From assembly GCA_026421105.1 (NCBI GenBank), contig JAPKDI010000097.1, forward strand, positions 1-5,722: DNA of 5,722 nt. The letters are read 5' to 3'. The number at the start of each line of letters is the position of its first letter. Within the stretch, counting starts at the first letter, position 1. The position numbers and the translations under genes are program-made. Below are positions 1-5,364 of this stretch, piece after piece. Source of the stretch: Alphaproteobacteria bacterium. Lineage in GTDB: Bacteria > Pseudomonadota > Alphaproteobacteria > SHVP01. Below the pieces are notes generated by a model. That model saw nothing but the letters and a program-made list of their open reading frames with translations, had not been told where the DNA came from and made no database searches.

Positions 1-596
1 CTCGACGGCATGAATTGCGGTTGCCCCATCGCCCCGGCCCACGAGCCCGTCATCTTGTCAGGTGCAATATGCCCCTCGTTGAGAATTTGCAGCGCATCGA
101 AGAGCTCCTTGCGGAAGTAGGCGCTACGACGGCCATCAAACGCGAGCGTCGCTAGCGAGTTGACCACGTTGAACCCCCCCGTCAGGCGCCCAAAATCCGT
201 TTCGATTCCCCACAGCGCAACGATGAAGCGCGGCTGGACACCGATTTCTCTCCCGACCTTCTCAAGAAGGGCGCGATGTTGGTCATAAACCTTTCGCCCC
301 TTTTGCACGCGACCGCCCGGAACCACCCGTTCGATATACTGGGCAAAGGTCAGCGTGAATTCAGGCTGGCGGCGATCTAGTTCAATTACCCGGGGGATTG
401 GATCAAGGTCCGATAGCGCCTGATCAATAATCTCTTGGCGGATGCCTTTTTCCTCGGAGGCCTCAGTTCGCACCGCCTCGAGCCAGACCCGCCATTTCTC
501 CATATCAAACGTGACCGGTTCTTTATCTGCGGCCCACGCACCGGTCGCCACCAACCAAACCGTCACACCCAAAGCCAGTCCCAGAACAGTCCGCAC
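1..596 (-). CDS. Lytic murein transglycosylase, MltB family (partial, C-terminus outside window)
   Basis: Periplasmic enzyme predicted to cleave the MurNAc-GlcNAc bond of peptidoglycan, leaving 1,6-anhydro-MurNAc ends. The 198 visible residues show a signal peptide (about 1-22, hydrophobic core then AWA before AD) with no lipobox Cys, so probably a soluble periplasmic form rather than a lipoprotein. The MltB-type catalytic domain follows. WGIETDFG carries the expected catalytic Glu at residue 132, and MTGSWAGAMGQPQFMPS (182-198) is the conserved MltB block after it. The frame is open to position 1, so the C-terminus, perhaps including a peptidoglycan-binding domain, is not seen. The start is a GTG at 596-594, chosen because AAGGAG lies 6 nt upstream and the signal peptide begins there; an in-frame TTG at 602 abuts the ribosome site and is less likely. 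It sits 25 nt downstream of the YdcF-like gene on the same strand, probably in one operon. The family is certain; the subfamily (MltB_2-like) is inferred. Confidence 0.93.
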   Translation of the reverse strand, partial: MRTVLGLALGVTVWLVATGAWAADKEPVTFDMEKWRVWLEAVRTEASEEKGIRQEIIDQALSDLDPIPRVIELDRRQPEFTLTFAQYIERVVPGGRVQKGRKVYDQHRALLEKVGREIGVQPRFIVALWGIETDFGRLTGGFNVVNSLATLAFDGRRSAYFRKELFDALQILNEGHIAPDKMTGSWAGAMGQPQFMPS

Positions 597-602
597 GCTC
601 AA

Positions 603-608
603 CTCCTT
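603..608 (-). promoter_or_regulatory. Ribosome binding site of the MltB-family gene
   Basis: AAGGAG on the minus strand, 6 nt before the GTG at 596. It decides the start: the GTG opens a clean signal peptide, whereas the TTG at 602 would have no spacing. Confidence 0.75.
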
Positions 609-621
609 CGCCCAAATTCTA

Positions 622-1419
622 TTAAACCCTAGGGAACAGCGCGTTCGTTCGCCCCAATACACGATATACAACTAGTCCGATCCATTCACGCAACGCGCGT
701 TGCGCCGACGAGGCTCGACCCGCCAAATCCCAGTCCAACGACATACCGGGTCGCGAAACACCCACCGTGTGGTCCACGGGATAAGGCACGACCGGCCAGC
801 CAGCCGCGCGAAACACGCCCACCGCACGCGGCATGTTGAGTGCACTCATCACCAACAACCACGTCTCGCCCTCTTGCGGCGCGACCTTGGGTTTTAGGTT
901 TCGCGCATTCTCAAACGTGTTGCGTGATTTGCGCTCAAACACAACACGCTCAACATCGAGCCCCATCGTGCGTAGCGCCGCGCGCGCGACGTCTGCCTCG
1001 CGCATTGCCTCAGGCCGCAGTGACCCACTCCCGCCGCTATAAGCGAGGCGGGCGCCCGGATAAGTTTGCGCCAGATCAACAAAAGCGATCAGTCGATCGG
1101 CCGCACCGTTGACCGCAATTATCCCCCGCGCCCGGGTTTGAGACACGCCCTCGGCGCCGCCCAACAGAATGATGCCGTCCACCTGCACCGGCATTGGGTC
1201 GGGTGTGACGAAACGGGTTTCGAGCGGCCAGCTGAGCCAGGCGCCAATTGGCAACACCGCAAGGCCAACAAGAATGATAATCCCAAGAGAGGCGAGCCAG
1301 CGACCGAGTGCCCGCCAGCGGGTCCAAAGCAACAGGACGCCGACAACGGCGGCGATTAGCGCGAAATTCGCCGGCGCGGCAACGATCCAGAAGGTCTTGG
1401 ACAGCCAAAAGAGCACCAC
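622..1419 (-). CDS. YdcF/SanA-like (DUF218) inner-membrane protein
   Basis: 265-residue protein of the YdcF/ElyC/SanA superfamily (DUF218). Members are linked to envelope biogenesis, but the biochemical role is mostly unknown. Two hydrophobic segments (about 11-32 and 41-63) anchor the N-terminus, followed by a soluble domain with the family landmarks: VDGIILLGG (80-88), YSGG with the acidic READ stretch (127-143), SRNTFENA (165-172) and SALNMPRAVGVFR (192-204). In most members I know, the last motif has a His before MPR; here it is Asn195 (codon AAC), a visible departure. Translation starts at one of two adjacent GTG codons (1419 or 1416). An in-frame TAA at 1428-1426 rules out a longer form, and the ribosome site is weak (TAAGA). 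The stop at 622-624 lies 25 nt before the transglycosylase start, so the two are probably co-transcribed, which fits a cell-wall role. Confidence 0.88.
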   Translation of the reverse strand: MVLFWLSKTFWIVAAPANFALIAAVVGVLLLWTRWRALGRWLASLGIIILVGLAVLPIGAWLSWPLETRFVTPDPMPVQVDGIILLGGAEGVSQTRARGIIAVNGAADRLIAFVDLAQTYPGARLAYSGGSGSLRPEAMREADVARAALRTMGLDVERVVFERKSRNTFENARNLKPKVAPQEGETWLLVMSALNMPRAVGVFRAAGWPVVPYPVDHTVGVSRPGMSLDWDLAGRASSAQRALREWIGLVVYRVLGRTNALFPRV

Positions 1420-1457
1420 GTTGTCTTAGAGCGGGCTCATTACAAACTCAACCGGCA

Positions 1458-1625
1458 TCAATAGCCGAGCTGTTGATAAATGATCTTCGCCGCCTTCAGA
1501 AGTTCCTCGCGATCAATGCCACCTGCTAGCGCGTACCTGGTGAACCCGTTGATCCAGTAGTAGGCACCAACAACAGCATTCGAGGTGAACAAGACCTTAG
1601 TGCACTCGGTCTTTTTTCTTAAGAA
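1458..1625 (-). pseudogene. C-terminal remnant resembling a TetR-family regulator
   Basis: An open frame of 55 codons ends at TGA 1460-1458 and is bounded upstream by an in-frame TAG at 1628-1626. It has no ATG or GTG; the only candidate start is a TTG at 1592. The translation contains NAVVGAYYWINGFTRY, then AGGIDREELLKAAKIIYQQLGY, ending at the stop. This looks like the last two helices of a TetR-type ligand-binding domain, where an aromatic-rich helix, a glycine turn, a short acidic D-x-E-E-L helix start and a final amphipathic helix are usual. No helix-turn-helix half is present: upstream sequence is AT-rich and full of stops. I therefore read it as a truncated, probably non-functional gene. 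The TetR assignment rests on pattern resemblance over about 45 residues. It ends 38 nt before the YdcF-like gene on the same strand. Confidence 0.4.
1591..1617 (+). terminator. Possible intrinsic terminator (or palindromic site)
   Basis: AAGACC at 1591-1596 pairs with GGTCTT at 1608-1613, enclosing the palindrome AGTGCACT (1599-1606), and a run of six T follows at 1612-1617. Read on the plus strand this has the form of a weak Rho-independent terminator. No plus-strand gene lies upstream, and the site overlaps the regulator remnant, so it could instead be an operator or a leftover from a rearrangement. Confidence 0.3.
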
Positions 1626-1690
1626 CTAAAGTATTTAATCTATTAAAAACAAGTCATTATATGAACTATATTAACTAAAACATTATGTTA
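1612..1690. other. AT-rich tract at an apparent junction
   Basis: Only 13 of 79 bases are G or C (about 16%), in strong contrast to the coding sequence on both sides. The tract begins where the regulator remnant loses its reading frame and ends before the leader of the plus-strand gene. It contains no gene. It may act as an upstream promoter element, mark a recombination scar, or be the edge of transferred DNA; the sequence does not decide. Confidence 0.7.
1643..1672 (+). promoter_or_regulatory. Weak sigma-70-like promoter candidate
   Basis: TTAAAA (1643-1648) and TATATT (1667-1672) are separated by 18 bases in front of the plus-strand gene starting at 1798. In so AT-rich a tract such pairs arise easily by chance, so this is only a candidate. 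It would give a leader of roughly 115-120 nt. Confidence 0.2.
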
Positions 1691-1797
1691 CCTGCGTGCG
1701 TTTTGTCGGTGCACTAACGTTTCCGCCTACAGCATATTCCGTGATGCCGGATGACTGCCCCTGCGCATCGGCGATCCGCTCGTTTAGGATAGTAATA

Positions 1798-2469
1798 ATG
1801 CGCCATCGTACCTTCCGCGGAAAGTTGTCCTACCGCCACGACACCAAAGGTGAGACCGGCCGCGAGTGGTTCACCGTCACTGTCCAACCCGACGGCACGC
1901 GCACCCATCGTGCGCACTGCGAGATGGACGACGACGCTGTCCTACGCGACGTCACCACCACAATGGATGGCAACTGGTTCCCCAAGGACTCATATGTGCG
2001 CCTCAGTGTCGGCGGCATTGACGAGGGTTCGGCCTGGTTCCTAATCAACGGCAATCAAGCCACGTGCGAATCCTGGACCAAGGGCGCCGGTCGCCTCAGG
2101 CAGGCCATGACTTTCGCCGAACCTGTCCACATCTTCGGCGGACACCCGGTCAGCGGCGATGCCATGAAGCCCGCCCACTTCAAACCGGGCGGCCCGGCGA
2201 AACAAAGCTTCCTCATGGTCAGCACCTCACCGCTGCCAAACGGGGCCTCCGGCCCGATCATGGCCGCGCGCCACGGCGTCTTTGAATTCATTTGCGAAGA
2301 AGACGTCACCGTTGATGCAGGCACCTTCCCGTGCCGCCGCTACCGTTGGCACTTCGAAGAGTTCCCACCGATTGAGCTTTGGAACAGCGGGCCGGACCTG
2401 ATCCCGGTAAAGGTCCGCTGGGACCTTCTTAATTCTGATTACGACCTGGTCGAATTCTCAACGGATTAA
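1798..2469 (+). CDS. Hypothetical protein, possible lipocalin/DUF3108-like beta-barrel
   Basis: A 223-residue protein I do not recognise with certainty. There is no signal peptide or membrane segment, so it is probably cytoplasmic. It is rich in alternating hydrophobic/polar strands and turns. Notable stretches are GTRTHRAHCEMDDDAVLRDV (33-52), YVRLSVGG (66-73), GSAWFLING (77-85), FGGHPVSGDAM (113-123), NGASGPIM (148-155), VDAGTFPCRRYRW (172-184) and the closing VKVRWDLLNSDYDLVEF (204-220). The V-x-AGTF element and the final strand pair recall DUF3108/LolB-like barrels that hold lipophilic ligands; this is a pattern-based inference. Cys41, 90, 166 and 179 are present. The ATG at 1798 was chosen because AGGA lies 8 nt upstream (1786-1789). 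An in-frame GTG at 1696 and ATG at 1744 give longer forms without a ribosome site. A 27-codon frame follows 71 nt downstream and may share its transcript. Confidence 0.75.
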   Translation: MRHRTFRGKLSYRHDTKGETGREWFTVTVQPDGTRTHRAHCEMDDDAVLRDVTTTMDGNWFPKDSYVRLSVGGIDEGSAWFLINGNQATCESWTKGAGRLRQAMTFAEPVHIFGGHPVSGDAMKPAHFKPGGPAKQSFLMVSTSPLPNGASGPIMAARHGVFEFICEEDVTVDAGTFPCRRYRWHFEEFPPIELWNSGPDLIPVKVRWDLLNSDYDLVEFSTD

Positions 2470-2529
2470 TAGCGGCTACGTTCAGTCGGGCTCACCTCTT
2501 ACCTATATCGGTCAGTATGGATAAGAGAG

Positions 2530-2535
2530 AAGGAG
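2530..2535 (+). promoter_or_regulatory. Strong ribosome binding site of the 27-codon frame
   Basis: AAGGAG followed by five bases (ttgcc) and ATG at 2541. This is among the best Shine-Dalgarno matches in the window, and it is the main reason to believe the short frame is translated. Confidence 0.6.
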
Positions 2536-2540
2536 TTGCC

Positions 2541-2624
2541 ATGACACAACCCGATCAATCAGACGCCACGGTCACTACCCTCACCCGTAATTACCCCGGC
2601 TGTGTCATTCCGCCGCCACGCTAA
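2541..2624 (+). CDS. Putative 27-residue microprotein
   Basis: A short frame encoding 27 residues. It begins MTQPDQSDATVTT, which is polar and Thr/Asp/Gln-rich, and ends NYPGCVIPPPR before TAA. Support for translation is the AAGGAG site 5 nt upstream and the position after the 223-residue gene on the same strand. An in-frame ATG at 2517 would give 35 residues but lacks a comparable ribosome site. It has no hydrophobic core, so it is neither a signal peptide nor a typical type I toxin. A single Cys near a proline-rich C-terminus could suggest a modified peptide or a metal/partner-binding tail, but no maturation enzyme is encoded nearby, so I assign no function. It could also be a leader peptide or a chance frame. 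The dioxygenase gene converges on it from the other strand, 65 nt away; I see no clear terminator in that gap (2625-2689). Confidence 0.5.
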   Translation: MTQPDQSDATVTTLTRNYPGCVIPPPR

Positions 2625-2689
2625 GTGACCTCGCATAGCCCTCGCAAGGCAGGACACCTACCTCGGTGCACACCAGACGCCGCGAAACC

Positions 2690-3541
2690 CTAAACTGGCA
2701 CGTCGCCTTTGATCGTCGAGCGGTGCATGTGGCGGGTATAGATTTGGTCGTAGGGCGTGGCGTGATGCATCACGCAGCGGTTATCCCAGAACACCACATC
2801 ACCCGCGCGCCATTGATGGGTGTACACGAACTGCGGCTGCGTCATGTACGCCTCAAGCTCGTCGAGGAACTCTAAGGCCGGTTCTTGTGCCATCCCTACA
2901 ACGCCCATCGTAAAGCCCCCGGCATAGATCGACTTGAGCCCGTTCTCCGGATGGGTGCGGATGATGGGATGATCCACTGGCGGCGTCTTCTCTTCTTCTT
3001 CCTTGGTCATCGGCGGACGAATACCGGCCTTGTCTTTCTCGCGGTACCACCGGCTGCCGAAGTGATGGATCGCGCGCATCTTGAATAGTTCTTCCTTTCG
3101 TGCCGCGGGCAGTGCGTCAAACGCCGCATTCATGCTTGCAAACATCGTATCGCCCCCGGTCGGTGGCACCTCGTGCGCAAAAAGAATGGAACCCAGCGCA
3201 GGCGTCGGCAGATACGACATGTCGCTATGCCAATACCGCCCCGCGTCTTCTAATCCGAGCGGTTTACCATCCTCGGTTTTCTTGTTCGACACCACGATGA
3301 TCTCAGGATGATCCGGCAGTCGGTACCACGACACGACATGGATTTCCGCCGGCCCGAACCGCAGGCTGAAAGCTTTGTGCTGATCCGGTGTCAGGCTCTG
3401 GTCACGGAACAAGACAATACCGTGGTCCAAGTGCGCCCGATGCACCGTGGCAAAATCATCGGCGTCCAACGGCTTGGACAGATCGGCGCCACGCACCTCC
3501 GCACCGAACGCCTCGTGAAGTGGAATAATCTCGAGAGCCAT
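2690..3541 (-). CDS. TauD/TfdA-family Fe(II)/2-oxoglutarate-dependent dioxygenase
   Basis: A 283-residue cytoplasmic non-heme iron oxygenase of normal family length. It should couple oxidation of a substrate to decarboxylation of 2-oxoglutarate to succinate and CO2. The facial triad is complete: H105 and D107 in WHSDMSY, and H259 in the motif DNRCVMHHATPYD. The 2-oxoglutarate contacts expected from E. coli TauD are also present: T132 in GGDTMF and R274 in MHRSTIKGD. The N-terminal LSKPLD and GIVLFRDQ (41-48) and the middle HPIIRTHPENG stretch are typical. The substrate is not evident; taurine, 2,4-D-like aryloxy acids, sulfate esters and amino-acid derivatives are all known for the family, so I give no gene symbol. 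The gene is downstream partner of the tandem hydrolase: its ATG is 9 nt after that stop and its AGGA site overlaps the stop TAG, which points to translational coupling and a shared pathway. Confidence 0.93.
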   Translation of the reverse strand: MALEIIPLHEAFGAEVRGADLSKPLDADDFATVHRAHLDHGIVLFRDQSLTPDQHKAFSLRFGPAEIHVVSWYRLPDHPEIIVVSNKKTEDGKPLGLEDAGRYWHSDMSYLPTPALGSILFAHEVPPTGGDTMFASMNAAFDALPAARKEELFKMRAIHHFGSRWYREKDKAGIRPPMTKEEEEKTPPVDHPIIRTHPENGLKSIYAGGFTMGVVGMAQEPALEFLDELEAYMTQPQFVYTHQWRAGDVVFWDNRCVMHHATPYDQIYTRHMHRSTIKGDVPV

Positions 3542-3550
3542 ATGCCAGTC

Positions 3551-5230
3551 CTAAAAATCTAAGAACCTTGCCACGATTCCAGCTTGAGCTGACGGGCTCG
3601 GCGGCATCATGGTATGGCTACCTTCGGGCACCAGACGCGCCGCCTTGGCCGTATAGCGCGCCAATGGACCTGCCTCTTCACCCACGACTAGGGTTGGCGA
3701 TTTCAATTTTTTTAGCGCCCCAGTAATGTCGTCCCGTAACGCCGCCTGGGTCAGCAGATGATAGGTGTCTTTGCTCTTCAACACCTCCACCACACGGTCG
3801 TGCAACCAAGGTGCATTGAAGTTGGCATCAATCGCACGAGCATGTTGCGCGTCCCGTGCGTACCACGGCCAGAACACCAACTCATCGCGCAACATCAACC
3901 AGGTCGTAAACAAATATGCCCCGTCCCAACCCACAGCGATCCGCGGCGTGTACTGGCTCACCAGCCGCTTACGCTCTGTTGCGGAGAACATGATTGCGCC
4001 GTCGAGAATCAGCTTGTTCACGCGCGCCGGGTACCCCACTGCAAGCGACGCGGCCACCGATGCGCCGCTCTGCTTGCCATAAAGGTCATAGCGTCGAAGC
4101 CCTAGTTTCTGTGCCACCGCCGCCGCATCCCGCGCGAAGTCTGCCACCCCAGGCCGCCGATTTGCCGGCGCGTCCGAATCACCGTTACCCGGCAAATCGA
4201 GCGCATACACCGGGCGCTTCCTTGCCAAGGCCATCATCAGTGGCGCAAACATTTGCGAAGACCACCGGCCATCGTGGATCAATAGCAACGGCAGCCCGGT
4301 TTGACCCTCTCCTGCAGAGCGCACCAACACCTGCCCGCTCGGCAAATCGATATAGCGTCTATTCACCCGCCCCGAAATCGGCTCGAGATCTGGGTCTGCC
4401 GGCGCCTTAGCCGCTCGCACGTACTGCTTGATCGCCGCAACCTGCGCCTTGAGGTAGCCATGGTGGCTGTGCCGCTCGATTACCTGATTACGCTTCATCT
4501 TTGGCAACAGATCGAGGTGGGGGTAAAGCATGTCGTCATCCCGCGCCATGTAGGTCGCCGGAATACTCAGCGCCCGAGCAGCCGCCACCACGTTGTAGGT
4601 AAATGCCGCGCCATACCCCTTGCGGTAAGCGTCACCAGATCTGAAGAAATCCATGATCGCCGCGTGGAGCTGATCCGGAGTCGAGAACCCGCTAACGCTG
4701 CGCGCCGCCGCGTTGCGTTTGTACCAAGGGAACCACATCATCTGATCCCGCATCCGCGACCAGTGCCCCGGCAAATGGCTGCCGTCCCACAACGGTCGGA
4801 ACGGCGGCAAGTAATTCTTGAGAATGTCGCGCGTATCAGCCGCACCAAAGATTGGCACCCCGTCCAAAACGACCCCGGTGAATTTCTTGGGGAACTTCCG
4901 TGCAAGCTCTAGCGCAATGCAAGCGCCGGTATGCGTGCCGTACAGCGCGCAACGCGGTATCCTCAGGGCATCAAGCGCCTGCGCATATGCCGCTGCCAGC
5001 TTCTCGACATTTACCGTGGCCGTGCCGAGCGGATCACTTTCGCCAAAACCCGGCGAATCAAATGCAAAAACGGTGTGCCCCGCGGACAGCGCATCAATCA
5101 CTGGAATCACCGCCCGTGACGATGCCGGCGAGGCGTGGATCAGAACAACCGGCGGTCCATTACCAGCGCGGCGATAATGCACCGCCCGTTTGCCCACAGA
5201 AATGAAACGGCGCTTAATCCGAGCAGCCAT
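3551..5230 (-). CDS. Tandem (two-domain) alpha/beta-hydrolase fold protein lacking Ser nucleophiles
   Basis: A 559-residue fusion of two alpha/beta-hydrolase domains (numbering from the upstream ATG at 5242: about 10-280 and 295-563). Each domain has an oxyanion-hole strand (VVLIHASPASS; LLLIHDGRWSS), a D-x-PG-x-G-x-SD turn (FDSPGFGESD; LDLPGNGDSD), a nucleophile elbow and a cap motif. The cap motif is shared (WDGSHL, then RDQMMWFPWY; WDGAYL, then RDELVFWPWY), so the halves arose by duplication. The elbows are unusual: GTHTG (His104) and GKQSG (Gln391) where Ser, Cys or Asp is expected. Late His residues remain (HSHHGY 258-263, GSHTMMP 541-547), with acidic candidates DDD (235-237) and EE (522-523). 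It may be a non-canonical enzyme, a carrier or a substrate-binding protein. There is no signal peptide. I prefer the ATG at 5230 because GGAG lies 6 nt upstream; the ATG at 5242 adds four residues with poor support. First gene of an operon with the dioxygenase. Confidence 0.9.
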   Translation of the reverse strand: MAARIKRRFISVGKRAVHYRRAGNGPPVVLIHASPASSRAVIPVIDALSAGHTVFAFDSPGFGESDPLGTATVNVEKLAAAYAQALDALRIPRCALYGTHTGACIALELARKFPKKFTGVVLDGVPIFGAADTRDILKNYLPPFRPLWDGSHLPGHWSRMRDQMMWFPWYKRNAAARSVSGFSTPDQLHAAIMDFFRSGDAYRKGYGAAFTYNVVAAARALSIPATYMARDDDMLYPHLDLLPKMKRNQVIERHSHHGYLKAQVAAIKQYVRAAKAPADPDLEPISGRVNRRYIDLPSGQVLVRSAGEGQTGLPLLLIHDGRWSSQMFAPLMMALARKRPVYALDLPGNGDSDAPANRRPGVADFARDAAAVAQKLGLRRYDLYGKQSGASVAASLAVGYPARVNKLILDGAIMFSATERKRLVSQYTPRIAVGWDGAYLFTTWLMLRDELVFWPWYARDAQHARAIDANFNAPWLHDRVVEVLKSKDTYHLLTQAALRDDITGALKKLKSPTLVVGEEAGPLARYTAKAARLVPEGSHTMMPPSPSAQAGIVARFLDF

Positions 5231-5236
5231 TACGTT

Positions 5237-5240
5237 CTCC
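5237..5240 (-). promoter_or_regulatory. Ribosome binding site of the tandem hydrolase gene
   Basis: GGAG with a 6-nt spacer before ATG at 5230. It overlaps the alternative upstream ATG (5242-5240), which itself has only AT-rich sequence in front, so the inner start is favoured. Confidence 0.5.
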
Positions 5241-5247
5241 ATATTTC

Positions 5248-5279
5248 GTTGTGATTGTTCTACCCTATGTTATCACAAC
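5248..5279. promoter_or_regulatory. Perfect inverted repeat in the divergent intergenic region, candidate operator
   Basis: GTTGTGAT (5248-5255) and ATCACAAC (5272-5279) are exact reverse complements separated by 16 bases. The repeat lies 17 nt upstream of the hydrolase start at 5230 and about 85 nt upstream of the divergent protease-like gene. Half-sites whose centres are 24 bp apart, over two helical turns, suit a dimeric or tetrameric DNA-binding regulator. In hydrolase mRNA it could also fold as a hairpin with a large loop. The TGTGA/TCACA halves resemble CRP/FNR-type half-sites, but the 18-base gap between them is far wider than the usual 6. No regulator gene is visible here. Confidence 0.45.
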
Positions 5280-5355
5280 AAATTGTGGGTCGTATTGCGG
5301 TCGCAGATGGCGTTTCTGGGCAGGCTCGTTATAGGATTAGTGTCTGCATAATGTT

Positions 5356-5359
5356 GAGG
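5356..5359 (+). promoter_or_regulatory. Ribosome binding site of the trypsin-like gene
   Basis: GAGG with a 5-nt spacer before ATG at 5365, supporting that start, which opens directly into a signal peptide. Confidence 0.5.
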
Positions 5360-5364
5360 TTGTA

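Noticed and set aside
1696..1797. N-terminal extension of the 223-residue protein from GTG 1696 or ATG 1744
   Set aside because: Neither start has a ribosome site, whereas ATG 1798 has AGGA at 8 nt; the extra residues do not look like a signal peptide.
2541..2624. RiPP precursor or PqqA/mycofactocin-like peptide
   Set aside because: The Cys and Pro-rich tail is suggestive, but there is no radical SAM, cyclase, protease or transporter gene in the window and the residues do not match known precursor motifs.
2666..2875. Plus-strand open frame of 69 codons
   Set aside because: Antisense to the dioxygenase C-terminus, which contains the conserved iron-ligand motif.
4301..4912. Plus-strand open frame of 203 codons
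   Set aside because: It lies antisense inside the tandem hydrolase gene, whose frame shows clear domain motifs; the translation is Arg/His-rich without recognisable motifs, as expected for a shadow frame.
5250..5277. CRP/FNR-type binding site from TGTGA and TCACA halves
   Set aside because: The halves are 18 bases apart, not the 6 needed for a standard site; kept only as a generic inverted repeat.
5280..5364. Sigma-70 promoters for the two divergent genes
   Set aside because: TATAGGAT near 5330 and several TTG-rich hexamers exist, but no -35/-10 pair has both a good match and correct spacing on either strand.
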